Positions 45,886-55,181 of a stretch of DNA of 64,000 nt are shown here, in pieces. The DNA lies in the NCBI RefSeq assembly GCF_027980145.1, contig NZ_JAMZNK010000020.1, positions 1-64,000 on the forward strand. The letters are read 5' to 3'. The stretch comes from Flavobacterium azizsancarii. GTDB taxonomy: Bacteria > Bacteroidota > Bacteroidia > Flavobacteriales > Flavobacteriaceae. Under the pieces are notes generated by a model that worked only from the letters and a program-made list of their open reading frames with translations, ran no database searches and was not told the origin of the DNA. A program made the translations under genes and the position numbers. Numbering within the stretch: the stretch's first letter is position 1; each line of letters starts with the position of its first letter.

Positions 45886-47811
45886 TTAATCTCTTCTTGG
45901 TCTTCTTGGTCTTGGTGAATCACCAAAGCTTTCAGAACGTCTTGGAGCTCTGTCTGAACCACCTTCAGTTCTTGGAGCTGAATTTCTAAAGCCACCTTCT
46001 CTTGGAGCAGAGTTTCTGTCGCTTCTGAAACCACCTTCTCTTGGAGCAGAGTTTCTGTCGCTTCTAAAACCTCCACCACCAGAACCTTCACGTCTTGGTC
46101 CGAAACTTCCTCCGCCAGAACCTTCTCTTCTTGGTCCGCCAGAACTTCTTCCACCACCAGAACGTCCGTTATGGTCACGTCTTCCGCCACCATCATTTTT
46201 AGAAATTTCAACATTAATACGACGTCCTTCTAATTGTACGTTGTTTAATACTTCCATTACTTTGTCAGTATGCTCAGGATCAGTGTTAAAGAAAGAGAAA
46301 CCTTCTTTTACGTCTACTTTGAAAACGTCATCACGACCTAAGTCTAATGTTTCTTTCAGGTAGTCCTTAAGTGTCATCCAGTCAAAATTATCTCTTGAAC
46401 CAATGTTTACAAAATAACGAACTGCTCCATTATTATTGAATTCTCTTGGCTCAGAATCACTTCTTTCGCGTCTTTCAGAACCTGAAGACTGGTTAGAAAT
46501 GTCTCTGTTTTTCTTGTAGTAAGCAATAAAACGGTTAAATTCTACTGAAACCATTTTCTTGATCAGCTCTTCTTTAGATAAACCTTCAAGAACATTGTTG
46601 ATAGCTGGTAAATAGTTGTCAATTTCGTGATCAACCTCAGTATCTTTAATTTTGTTTGCTAAGTGCAATAGTTGAATCTCACAAATTTCGATTCCAGATG
46701 GGATAGTTTTTTCTTCAAACTTTTGTTTGATGATTCTTTCGATAGAAGAAATTTTACGCAACTCACTTTTTGTAACAATTACAATAGAAGTTCCTAATTT
46801 TCCAGCTCTACCAGTACGTCCGGAACGGTGATTGTAAGTTTCGATTTCGTCAGGTAGTTGGTAGTTCACTACGTGAGTAATGTTATCTACGTCAATACCA
46901 CGTGCAGCAACGTCAGTTGCAACAAGCATCTGAATTTGTCTTCCACGGAAAGACTTCATTACACCATCACGTTGCGCCTGAGATAAATCTCCGTGCAATG
47001 CAGCAGCGCTGTATCCATCTTCAATTAATTTTTCGGCAACAGCCTGTGTATCTCTTTTAGTACGACAGAAAACCACAGAGAAAATGTCTGGATTTGCATC
47101 GGCTAAACGTTTCAAAGCTTCGTAACGGTCACGTGCATTTACTAAGTAAAATTCGTGAGAAACGGTAGCTGAACCTGAGTTTTTAGCACCTACTGTAATT
47201 TCTAAAGGCTCGTGCATGAATTGTTTTGCAATTCTTGCAACCTCTTGTGGCATAGTTGCAGAGAACAACCATGTGCTTTTTTCGTCTGGAGAAGTTGAAA
47301 GAATGTTTACGATATCTTCGTAGAATCCCATGTTCAACATTTCGTCAGCCTCATCAAGAACACAATAGTTGATTTGAGAAATGTTTACCAATCCTCTGTT
47401 AATCATATCTTGCATTCTACCTGGAGTAGCCACAATAATTTGTGCTCCTCTTTTAATGTCTCTTGCTTGCTCTGTAATGCTAGCTCCACCGTAAACTGCT
47501 ACCACATTAATACCTTTTTCGTATTTAGAGTAGTTTTTAATTTCGTTGGTAATCTGCAAACATAGTTCGCGTGTTGGAGATAAAATTAATGCTTGTGTAT
47601 TTCTGTTGTTGGCATCAATTTTTTGAATTAGCGGAAAACCAAAAGCTGCCGTTTTCCCTGTCCCTGTCTGAGCCAACGCAACCATATCTGTGTCTTTTTC
47701 CAATAATAGGGGAATCGCTTTCTCCTGTACTTCGGTCGGATTTTCAAATCCTAGATCTAAAATCGCCTTCAGTAACGATTCACTCAATCCTAATTGTTCA
47801 AATTTGTTCAT
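45886..47811 (-). CDS. DEAD-box RNA helicase with DbpA-type and RGG-rich tail
   Basis: 641 residues from the ATG at 47811; an in-frame ATG at 47835 adds eight residues that do not match the family. Helicase motifs: ALAQTGTGKTAAF, DEADEML, FSATMP and HRSGRTGR. Residues about 470-545 form a DbpA-type RNA-binding fold (YFVNIGSRDNFDWMTLKDYL). The last 80 residues are Gly/Arg/Ser-rich and include repeats of FRSDRNSAPREGG. It likely acts in ribosome assembly or RNA handling, including at low temperature. Confidence 0.92.
   Translation of the reverse strand: MNKFEQLGLSESLLKAILDLGFENPTEVQEKAIPLLLEKDTDMVALAQTGTGKTAAFGFPLIQKIDANNRNTQALILSPTRELCLQITNEIKNYSKYEKGINVVAVYGGASITEQARDIKRGAQIIVATPGRMQDMINRGLVNISQINYCVLDEADEMLNMGFYEDIVNILSTSPDEKSTWLFSATMPQEVARIAKQFMHEPLEITVGAKNSGSATVSHEFYLVNARDRYEALKRLADANPDIFSVVFCRTKRDTQAVAEKLIEDGYSAAALHGDLSQAQRDGVMKSFRGRQIQMLVATDVAARGIDVDNITHVVNYQLPDEIETYNHRSGRTGRAGKLGTSIVIVTKSELRKISSIERIIKQKFEEKTIPSGIEICEIQLLHLANKIKDTEVDHEIDNYLPAINNVLEGLSKEELIKKMVSVEFNRFIAYYKKNRDISNQSSGSERRERSDSEPREFNNNGAVRYFVNIGSRDNFDWMTLKDYLKETLDLGRDDVFKVDVKEGFSFFNTDPEHTDKVMEVLNNVQLEGRRINVEISKNDGGGRRDHNGRSGGGRSSGGPRREGSGGGSFGPRREGSGGGGFRSDRNSAPREGGFRSDRNSAPREGGFRNSAPRTEGGSDRAPRRSESFGDSPRPRRPRRD
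45992..46070 (-). repeat. In-frame 39-base tandem repeat in the helicase tail
   Basis: The unit beginning CCACCTTCTCTTGGAGCAGA recurs after 39 bases (45992 and 46031), encoding two copies of a 13-residue RGG-type repeat. Repeat number may vary between strains by slippage. Confidence 0.7.
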
Positions 47812-48015
47812 ATGTATTTTTAAAATAGGGTGCAAAATTACTGTTAATTATTCAGATAAACTAATGCTATTTTAAGAATTATGTATTTGTTATGATTTGA
47901 TTATCAAAAAGTTATGTTTAATGTAAAATCATTTTGTTGAGAAATTGAAGAATTTTCTGCAAAATTACGTCGTGAAATATAAAATTTAGACTTTAAAATG
48001 TTGTATTTAAAACAA

Positions 48016-48594
48016 TTATTTGATTGTGTTCAGAAAATCAATTAGTTGATTAGTAGCTTTTGCACGATGGCTGATTTTATTCTTTATCTCTGAAGATATT
48101 TCGGCAAATGTTTCGTCGTAATTTTCTGGCTTAAAAATAGGATCATAACCAAAACCCTTATCTCCTTTTTTCTCCAGAACTATATGTCCTTTTGCGATTC
48201 CGGTAAATAAATGCTGTTCTCCTTTTATATTTAATGCGATAACGGTCTTAAACTGAGCACTGCGATCTTCCTTATTTGATAAAGAGTTTAGAAGTTTATC
48301 CATATTATCATCAGAATCGCGTTGTTCTCCTGCATATCTTGCTGAATATACGCCCGGTTCTCCATTTAAAGCTTTAACCTCTAAACCGGTATCATCTGCA
48401 AAACAATCATAACCAAATTTTTCAGTTACATAATTCGCCTTCAAAATTGCATTTCCTTCAATTGTGTCAGCAGTTTCAGGAATGTCTTCGTTACAGCCAA
48501 TGTCTTCGAGACTTAATAATTGGATAGATCCTTTTAAGATACTTTGGATTTCTTTGATTTTATTAAGGTTGTTTGAGGCGAAAACCAGTTGCAT
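48016..48594 (-). CDS. rdgB: Non-canonical purine NTP diphosphatase (RdgB/HAM1)
   Basis: 192 residues. It removes ITP, dITP and XTP from the nucleotide pool. The start [18 protein letters not shown] gives the triphosphate-binding region; [26 protein letters not shown] and KGFGYDPIF are the other family blocks. It stands divergent from the ABC exporter gene. Confidence 0.94.
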   Translation of the reverse strand: MQLVFASNNLNKIKEIQSILKGSIQLLSLEDIGCNEDIPETADTIEGNAILKANYVTEKFGYDCFADDTGLEVKALNGEPGVYSARYAGEQRDSDDNMDKLLNSLSNKEDRSAQFKTVIALNIKGEQHLFTGIAKGHIVLEKKGDKGFGYDPIFKPENYDETFAEISSEIKNKISHRAKATNQLIDFLNTIK

Positions 48595-48678
48595 AAGAAT
48601 TTGTTTTTATCTGTTGTTGAATATATAAACACAAATTTAGAATTCTTATATTTGATATGTGACGAAAAATTAAAATAA

Positions 48679-50457
48679 ATGAAGATTTCTTTACTATATA
48701 AAAAAATAACCCCTTTTGTTAAGCCTTACAGGAAAATGGTTATTGCGACTTTATTGCTAACTTTTCTGGGATCGTTTGCCGCTCAGGTCAATGCATTAAT
48801 ATTAAAGTATACAGTAGATTCAATTAGTAATTTAATGGTTGCTCACGAACCATTATCAAAAGGTTTTCATTTATTAGAGATTATTAGTATTGTTTTACTT
48901 TCTAAAGAATTGGTTTATTCAGTAGTGCAATTTGGTCAAAAGTTTTACGGCGAAAAATTGCGCATCTTCATAACCCGTGATATTTCGCAGGCAATAGTCG
49001 AAAAAATCTTAAGCTATCGAATGGAATTTTATACGTCTGGCGAAAATGAAAGCGGAAAACTTCAAACCAGAATAGATTTAGGAATAAGCAGTTTAACACG
49101 ATTGGTCCAGAATTTTTTTATTGATATCCTGCCTTTGTTTGCAAATGCTTTTGTTGCATTGGCAATTATGTTCTATGCTAATGTATATGTAGGTTTGGTG
49201 AGTTTATGCATTATTCCCATTTATTTTTATATCAGTCAATTACAGGCAACTAAATTAAGTGGGTTTAGGCGAAGAATGCGTAATTATCGCGAGACAAAAA
49301 ATAACGGAATCATTAGTTTGATTGAATCCATAACTGTGATTAAATCATTTGTGCGCGAGCCAATGGAAGCAGACCGACATAAGGATATTCAGTTTGAAAT
49401 GACCGAAAATCAGTTAGCAACCAGAAAGACCAGTTTTATTTTTGAAAGTATTAAAGGTTTTGTAGAACAGATAGGAGTAGTAATTATCATTATTCTGACC
49501 GCGTATTTTGTTTTGAATAATACGATGACAATTGGAGCAATCATGTTTCATATTATGTTGTTTAATAATGTCTCTGCACCAATCAGGCAATTGCACCGAA
49601 TTTATGATGAAGTAAATGATGCTTTGATTTATTCTGAAGGATTTTTTGATATTCTAGAATCCGATAATGAAAAAGAAGTAAGTGGCGATTATATCCCTGA
49701 AAAAATTGTGGGACTTATCGAGGTTAAAAATGTTGACTTTGTTTATCCAAACGGAACAAAGGCTCTTTTTGGAATTGATTTTACAATAAAACCTAACGAA
49801 ACCACAGCTTTAGTAGGGTTAAGTGGTGCCGGAAAAAGTACGATCATTAATTTACTAGATAAGTTTTATTTACCTACATCGGGAAAAATCTATTTGGATG
49901 GAGTAGATTTAAATGATTATAATACTGATTTTCTAAGAAAAAACATTGGATTGGTATTGCAGAAAAATCATATTTTTAAAGGTACAATAGCCGAAAATAT
50001 TTTATACGGAAAACCAGATGCTTCACAATCTGAAATTATAGAGGCAGCTCAACAAGCTTATATTCACGAACAAGTAATGCAATTGCCTAAAGGTTATGAT
50101 TCTGATGCACATTTACTTTCAGGCGGACAACAACAGCGAATTGCAATTGCAAGATTGTTTTTGAAAAATCCTCCAATTATTTTCCTGGATGAACCTACGG
50201 CAAGTCTGGATGCCATAGCAACAGAACAAATTAAAAAGTCTCTGGATGCCATAAAAAAAGACCGAACAGTAATTATCATTTCGCACAGTATTTCTCAAAT
50301 TATTGATGCAGCAAATATCATAGTGCTGGAACAAGGAAGATGTATCGAAAAAGGAACTCATGACGAATTATACGAAAATAAATCAACCTATTATCAAATA
50401 TTTACCGCAATGGCAAATAGTCTGAACCTGGATAAGATTACTCAAACACTGGATTAG
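48679..50457 (+). CDS. ABC exporter, fused permease and ATPase
   Basis: 592 residues: six membrane helices (about 15-320), then an ATPase with Walker A GLSGAGKST, signature LSGGQQQRIAIAR, Walker B IIFLDEPTASLD and the H-loop IISHS. It works as a homodimer or heterodimer exporting lipids, drugs or peptides; the cargo cannot be told. A -7 element TATATTTG lies at 48647-48654. Confidence 0.92.
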   Translation: MKISLLYKKITPFVKPYRKMVIATLLLTFLGSFAAQVNALILKYTVDSISNLMVAHEPLSKGFHLLEIISIVLLSKELVYSVVQFGQKFYGEKLRIFITRDISQAIVEKILSYRMEFYTSGENESGKLQTRIDLGISSLTRLVQNFFIDILPLFANAFVALAIMFYANVYVGLVSLCIIPIYFYISQLQATKLSGFRRRMRNYRETKNNGIISLIESITVIKSFVREPMEADRHKDIQFEMTENQLATRKTSFIFESIKGFVEQIGVVIIIILTAYFVLNNTMTIGAIMFHIMLFNNVSAPIRQLHRIYDEVNDALIYSEGFFDILESDNEKEVSGDYIPEKIVGLIEVKNVDFVYPNGTKALFGIDFTIKPNETTALVGLSGAGKSTIINLLDKFYLPTSGKIYLDGVDLNDYNTDFLRKNIGLVLQKNHIFKGTIAENILYGKPDASQSEIIEAAQQAYIHEQVMQLPKGYDSDAHLLSGGQQQRIAIARLFLKNPPIIFLDEPTASLDAIATEQIKKSLDAIKKDRTVIIISHSISQIIDAANIIVLEQGRCIEKGTHDELYENKSTYYQIFTAMANSLNLDKITQTLD

Positions 50458-50481
50458 TTTAAAAGTTTATCTGCGTATTTT

Positions 50482-50583
50482 TGTCATTCCGAGGCACGAG
50501 GAATCTCATCAAGTAGCTCGACAATTTAGGGAAAATACTTTGTGTTAGTTTCGTGGTGAGATTCCTCGTGCCTCGGGATGACA
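50482..50583. repeat. REP-like inverted repeat
   Basis: Two arms of 27 bases, 50482-50508 and 50557-50583, begin TGTCATTCCGAGGCACGAGG and match on inversion with one mismatch, leaving a 48-base centre. The CATTCCGAGG type is known from many Bacteroidota genomes, from memory. It separates two convergent genes and may end both transcripts. Confidence 0.75.
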
Positions 50584-50605
50584 GTGATAAAAGAGGGCTA
50601 AATCG

Positions 50606-51022
50606 TTAAAATTTACGTTTCAAAACAATCCTTTCGATCCCAAAAGCCAATAAGATTCCCATAGTATATGCCAGAATATCTGTCCATAGAAAACCTTGAC
50701 CCAGAGTATATTTTCCTAAAAGAGTATTTCTAAGTTCGTCAATCCAATTTGCATGGTAGAGCTGCGAAAATTCAATTCCGTAGCAAATTAATAAAGAGGT
50801 AATTATGATTTGAATGCCTTTTTTATCGATCATTAGTATGCGAATAAAAACATACATCATGACAGCATAAAGAAAATCTCCTGTAGATAATGGAATAAGA
50901 TCCGTTTTTCGTGACATGATTCCCAGAAAAATAATTACAAGAAGTAAAATAAAATAATAAGGTCTGTGTTTTTTCAAATTTTGATTTTTGGCGGTATCAT
51001 TAGTACTTTTTTGGGTAAACAA
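50606..51022 (-). CDS. DUF2809 family membrane protein
   Basis: 138 residues, four membrane segments. DUF2809 features: FLGIMSRKTDLIPLSTGDFLYAVMMYVF and ICYGIEFSQLYHANWIDELR, close to VanZ-like proteins. The role is unknown. It is convergent with the ABC exporter. Confidence 0.75.
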   Translation of the reverse strand: MFTQKSTNDTAKNQNLKKHRPYYFILLLVIIFLGIMSRKTDLIPLSTGDFLYAVMMYVFIRILMIDKKGIQIIITSLLICYGIEFSQLYHANWIDELRNTLLGKYTLGQGFLWTDILAYTMGILLAFGIERIVLKRKF

Positions 51023-51117
51023 AAATACAAAGATTCGGTTACGTCTGCTTTATTTTATAAATTTATCGATTGCAAAAAAATGTAAAATAACTTTCTGTCT
51101 AAAATTAAAATAACCAC

Positions 51118-52299
51118 ATGAATACAAGATTTACGACTCTTATTTTTGCTTTATTCCTATTAGGGAATATTAGCTATTCTCAAAAAAAGAATTCATTTAA
51201 TATCAAAAAGCAATTTGAATATTGTGCAGCACAAGCTTCGAAAACTTTAGCTGTAATCCCGGATGACGGAACATCGCCAAGAACTGTCCCAAATGGAAGC
51301 AAAGAATGGAAGTTTGTTGATTATAAAGATTGGACAAGCGGTTTCTGGCCTGGAGAATTATGGTATTTATATGAAGCAACAGGGGATAAAAAATGGGAAA
51401 AAGAAGCAGATAAATTCAGTCAGTTTCTAAAGCCTTTATCGGTGAGTAAAGCGAATGATCATGATTTGGGTTTTCAGATTTTTAATAGTTTTGGAAATGG
51501 ATATCGTTTGACAAAAAATCCTGCCTACAAAGATATTATTCTTAAATCTGCCGATACTTTGGCAACGCTTTTTAATCCAAAAGTAGGAACGATCTTATCC
51601 TGGCCGCATCATAAATATGAAGGCCACAATACGATTATCGATAATATGATGAATTTAGAACTGCTTTTTTGGGCTTCTAAAAGCGGAGGGAATAAAAAGC
51701 TCTATGACATTGCTGTAAAACATGCCGAAACTACAATGAATAATCATTTTAGACCTGATTACAGTTCGTATCATGTTGTAATTTATGATTATGAAACGGG
51801 TAAGAAAATAAAAGGAATGACTGCGCAAGGTTATAGTGATGACAGTATGTGGGCGAGAGGTCAGGCGTGGTCAATTTATGGATTTACAATGGTGTACAGA
51901 GAAACAAAAGATTCTAAATTTTTAGATTTTGCACATAAAGTAGCGCGTGTATATTTGGACCGATTAACAACAGAAGACTTGATACCGTATTGGGATTTTA
52001 ATGCACCCGGGATTCCAAATGAACCTAGAGATGCTTCGGCAGCGGCAATTGTATCTTCGGCGCTTATCGAATTGAGTTCTTATACCAAAGACACAAAACT
52101 AAAAAATGAATACCTGACAAAGTCTAAAAAAATGATTGTCTCACTTTCAGACCATTATCAAAGTCACAATGTAAATTCAGCTTTTTTGCTTCATTCAACC
52201 GGTCATAAACCTGCCGGAAGCGAAATAGATTGTTCGATAAATTATGCAGATTATTATTATCTTGAAGCTCTTTTAAGATTGCAAAAACTAAAAAACTAA
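51118..52299 (+). CDS. GH88 unsaturated glucuronyl hydrolase
   Basis: 393 residues with signal peptide NISYSQ. It is expected to cleave the unsaturated uronic acid that lyases leave at oligosaccharide ends. The two conserved catalytic Asp positions fit NDHDLGFQIFNSFG and IIDNMMNLELL in an (alpha/alpha)6 barrel; SDDSMWARGQAWSIYGF is a strong family block. No lyase or SusC/D lies next to it, so it may serve a distant locus. A pair of small lipoproteins follows five bases on. Confidence 0.9.
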   Translation: MNTRFTTLIFALFLLGNISYSQKKNSFNIKKQFEYCAAQASKTLAVIPDDGTSPRTVPNGSKEWKFVDYKDWTSGFWPGELWYLYEATGDKKWEKEADKFSQFLKPLSVSKANDHDLGFQIFNSFGNGYRLTKNPAYKDIILKSADTLATLFNPKVGTILSWPHHKYEGHNTIIDNMMNLELLFWASKSGGNKKLYDIAVKHAETTMNNHFRPDYSSYHVVIYDYETGKKIKGMTAQGYSDDSMWARGQAWSIYGFTMVYRETKDSKFLDFAHKVARVYLDRLTTEDLIPYWDFNAPGIPNEPRDASAAAIVSSALIELSSYTKDTKLKNEYLTKSKKMIVSLSDHYQSHNVNSAFLLHSTGHKPAGSEIDCSINYADYYYLEALLRLQKLKN

Positions 52300-52304
52300 A
52301 AGTT

Positions 52305-52709
52305 ATGATCAAAAGAATTATTCAAATTTCATTTACAGTTGCTTTAGTATTGCTGATAGTAAGTTGTAAAAACACGAAACAAAAACTTCAGGAATATGTA
52401 AAAACGTATAATAGTACTGCCGTAAATTTTAAAGCAGATGATGTTACTCTTACGACTGCCAGAGGTTATATAAATGACAACAAAATCGAATTGCGATTTG
52501 AAACTAGTTTAGAGCTCAATGATTCTAATAAAGTAAAAGCAAACACATCGTTTCCGAAGCTCTTGAAAGAAATGATCAATACAAATCAAATTCCTAAAGA
52601 ACTTATAGAAGAAGGAGTTCAATTTGATACTTATTTTTTAGCTAATGACAATACTGTTCTTGTAAAAGAAATAATAAACAAAGAATCTGTAGGTGAGTTA
52701 TTGAAATAA
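52305..52709 (+). CDS. Small lipoprotein, first of a tandem pair
   Basis: 134 residues with lipobox LIVSC (Cys near residue 21) followed by KNTKQKLQEYVKTYN. Central and C-terminal blocks, YINDNKIELRFET and LIEEGVQFDTYFLA, recur in the gene at 52948. I do not recognise a family. It starts five bases after the GH88 gene, so it is probably co-transcribed. Confidence 0.7.
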   Translation: MIKRIIQISFTVALVLLIVSCKNTKQKLQEYVKTYNSTAVNFKADDVTLTTARGYINDNKIELRFETSLELNDSNKVKANTSFPKLLKEMINTNQIPKELIEEGVQFDTYFLANDNTVLVKEIINKESVGELLK

Positions 52710-52727
52710 CTAAATTTTACTACTGTC

Positions 52728-52763
52728 AAAAAGCCGCTTTAATTGTTTTTAAAGCGGCTTTTT
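52728..52763 (+). terminator. Terminator between the paired lipoprotein genes
   Basis: AAAAAGCCGCTTTAA (52728-52742) and TTTAAAGCGGCTTTTT (52748-52763) form a stable hairpin with a T run. Confidence 0.85.
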
Positions 52764-52947
52764 ATGTTGTTTTATTGGTAGATTTCATGAAAAAATTTCC
52801 TTGTTCTTTATCCGTTTTTGTTGTTTTATTTTGGATAATCAAGTTGTAGTCAAATAATTACAGTATTTCTTTTTGTGTTTTGAAGTTGCTTTTGTTTAAA
52901 AAGATCATTATGTTTGAGTTAAAAAATAACCATAAACCTAAAAAATT

Positions 52948-53388
52948 ATGAAAAAAATTACCCAAATCGCATTTTGTCTTATTATTGCATTGTTATTGGT
53001 AAGTTGTAAAAATACCAAGCAACGAATCCAGGAACATGTGAGTACCTACAACACTTCGTCATCAATCAAGGGAAGCGGGATTACAAGTACGAGTGCCAAA
53101 GCATTTTTGAATGACAATAAGATTGAAATCAGAATTGAAACCAATCTGGAAGAGAATGAATCAAACAAATTAACCTACAAAGATTCGTTTCCGGACTTGT
53201 TGAAGGAAATGATTAAGAACGATCAAATTTCAAGAGCGTTAATCGAAGAAGGAGTAAAATTTGATGTTTATTTCTTAGCTTATAATAATGCTATTCTTGC
53301 TCAGCGCGTAGTTGATAAAGAAGAACTGGCAGTTTTAGAAAATACTGATGGCGGTAAAGAAGAGAAAGTAACTGCTGCGAAACTCTAG
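52948..53388 (+). CDS. Small lipoprotein, second of a tandem pair
   Basis: 146 residues with lipobox LLVSC followed by KNTKQRIQEHVSTYN. It is a paralogue of the preceding lipoprotein: FLNDNKIEIRIET, DLLKEMIKNDQI and LIEEGVKFDVYFLA align without gaps. The extra C-terminal tail is acidic and basic (DGGKEEKVTAAKL). It has its own upstream spacer of 238 bases, which includes the preceding terminator, so it is likely transcribed separately. Confidence 0.7.
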   Translation: MKKITQIAFCLIIALLLVSCKNTKQRIQEHVSTYNTSSSIKGSGITSTSAKAFLNDNKIEIRIETNLEENESNKLTYKDSFPDLLKEMIKNDQISRALIEEGVKFDVYFLAYNNAILAQRVVDKEELAVLENTDGGKEEKVTAAKL

Positions 53389-53423
53389 TTTAAGAAATAA
53401 AGTAAATAAAAAAAGCCTCTTTG

Positions 53424-53620
53424 TAAAATTTGAGGGCACTGAAAAAGTCCTTTAAAGTTAAAAAGGTAATTTTATAAGTAAAATAGAGGCTCTGAGAATC
53501 GTCTGTACGAAAGTGTTCTCCGTCACCTATCCGAGGATATCAAAGAAAAAGAAGCTGTTTTCATATTTGAAAACAGCCTCTTTTGATAAACGGTTACTTT
53601 TTCAGTGCCCTCTAAAATTT
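53424..53620. mobile_element. MITE-like element inserted in a terminator loop
   Basis: The element (53432-53612, 181 bases) has perfect 17-base terminal inverted repeats, GAGGGCACTGAAAAAGT at the left and its reverse complement at the right. It is flanked by a perfect 8-base target duplication TAAAATTT (53424-53431 and 53613-53620). Outside it, AAAAAGCCTCTTTG and CAAAGAGGCTTTT are the two arms of a terminator, so the element sits in the loop. Inside, an open frame (ENRLYESVLRHLSEDIKEKE) and a hairpin look like the end of a transposase gene, so it may be a deleted insertion sequence. I suspect the IS1182 group from the ends but cannot confirm it. Confidence 0.85.
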
Positions 53621-53640
53621 CAAAGAGGCTTTTGTTTTTA

Positions 53641-55149
53641 TCATTTCGTGACATTAGTTAAGATGTCCGGGAAATAAGAATCTGACAGATGACCAAATTC
53701 ATCACCGCGCATGAAAATATTACTATCAACATCGGCATAGCTTTTTTTGCCTGCCGCTGCTAAAAGTTCATTAGCGGCATGTAATGTGTTTTTATGAAAA
53801 TGGTAGACACGATCTGATTTATCTGTAACAACCAAACCTTTCATCAGCATTTTATTTTGGGTGGCAACACCAGTAGGGCATTCATTATTATGACAACGCA
53901 ATGCTTGTATGCAGCCCAATGAGAACATGAAACCACGAGCGCTATTGCACATATCTGCGCCTAAAGCTATTGCATGTAAAATAGAATAACCAGATATGAT
54001 TTTTCCACTGCCGATAACTCGTATTTTATCACGAATATTTAATCCAATTAAAGTTTTGTTTACAAATATCAAAGCAGGTTCAAAAGGCATCCCAACTCCA
54101 TCAGCAAATTCTAACGGAGCAGCTCCGGTTCCCCCTTCAGCACCATCGATAGTTATAAAATCAGGATAAATATCCTCAGCAATCATTTCGTGGCAAATAG
54201 CTTCAAATTCGGCTGTATTTCCAATACATAATTTAAATCCAACAGGTTTTCCGTTTGATAATTGACGTAATTGAGCAATAAAATGTATAAGTCCCTTACT
54301 GTCTGAAAAAGCATGATGTCCAGGAGGAGAAAGAATCATAGTATGTGGTTCAACACCTCTTATTTTAGCAATTTGTTCTGTATTTTTAGCAGCAGGAAGT
54401 ACACCTCCATGACCTGGTTTAGCACCTTGCGAAAGTTTAATTTCGATCATTTTAACGTTAGGAAGATTCGCTTTTTCTGAGAATTTTTCAGGATTAAAAT
54501 TTCCTTCATTATCACGACAGCCAAAATATCCTGTACCTATTTGCCAGGTAATATCACCACCTCCGGCCAGATGAAATTCGGTTAAACCACCTTCTCCCGT
54601 ATTTTGGTAGAAGTTTCCTTTTTTTGCACCAATATTGATGGCACGAACAGCATTTTCGCTTAATGAACCAAAGCTCATAGCAGAAACATTAAATAAAGAA
54701 GCTAAATAAGGTTGTTTACAATCTTTTCCGCCAACAAGCACACGAGGTAATTCCTCGTTAACTTTGGCCGGAAAAATAGAGTGTTTTATTCCTTCATAGC
54801 TATCATGATTTAAGTTTTGCTGTGTTCCAAAAGGCGTACTTGAATCAATATTTTTTGCTCTTTGATACACTAAAGATCTTTGATTTCGTGAGAAAGGTCG
54901 TCCGTCAGTAGATCTTTCGATAAAATATTGCTGAATTTCAGGTGCAATCATTTCAAATAAATACCTGAAATAGCCTAGCACAGGAAAGTTCCTTAAAATA
55001 GCATGCTTTTTTTGAAGTGTATTATAAAAGCCAACAACCAATAATACCGGTATAATAATAACGAGTAAAAAACCACGCTCAGTTTTAAGATAGATTGCAA
55101 GAACAACTAGAAACAATAAGATTCCATATATAAAGAATTTTTTTCTCAT
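53641..55149 (-). CDS. FMN-binding glutamate synthase family protein
   Basis: 502 residues. Two N-terminal membrane segments (to about residue 45) anchor a large glutamate-synthase-like FMN barrel: NVSAMSFGSLSENAVRAIN, GGVLPAAKN and TIDGAEGGTGAAPLEF. The Fe-S motif CIQALRCHNNECPTG has the C-x5-C-x4-C spacing of GltB. No glutaminase domain is present, so ammonia or another redox substrate is likely. The family is widespread and poorly characterised. Confidence 0.85.
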   Translation of the reverse strand: MRKKFFIYGILLFLVVLAIYLKTERGFLLVIIIPVLLVVGFYNTLQKKHAILRNFPVLGYFRYLFEMIAPEIQQYFIERSTDGRPFSRNQRSLVYQRAKNIDSSTPFGTQQNLNHDSYEGIKHSIFPAKVNEELPRVLVGGKDCKQPYLASLFNVSAMSFGSLSENAVRAINIGAKKGNFYQNTGEGGLTEFHLAGGGDITWQIGTGYFGCRDNEGNFNPEKFSEKANLPNVKMIEIKLSQGAKPGHGGVLPAAKNTEQIAKIRGVEPHTMILSPPGHHAFSDSKGLIHFIAQLRQLSNGKPVGFKLCIGNTAEFEAICHEMIAEDIYPDFITIDGAEGGTGAAPLEFADGVGMPFEPALIFVNKTLIGLNIRDKIRVIGSGKIISGYSILHAIALGADMCNSARGFMFSLGCIQALRCHNNECPTGVATQNKMLMKGLVVTDKSDRVYHFHKNTLHAANELLAAAGKKSYADVDSNIFMRGDEFGHLSDSYFPDILTNVTK

Positions 55150-55181
55150 GTTTTTAAAATTTAAAAAGTAATGTTTAATAA

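Noticed and set aside
45870..46214. 114-codon minus-strand frame overlapping the helicase tail
   Set aside because: It is the second frame of the RGG repeat region; its Val/Glu/Leu repeats follow from the repeated DNA.
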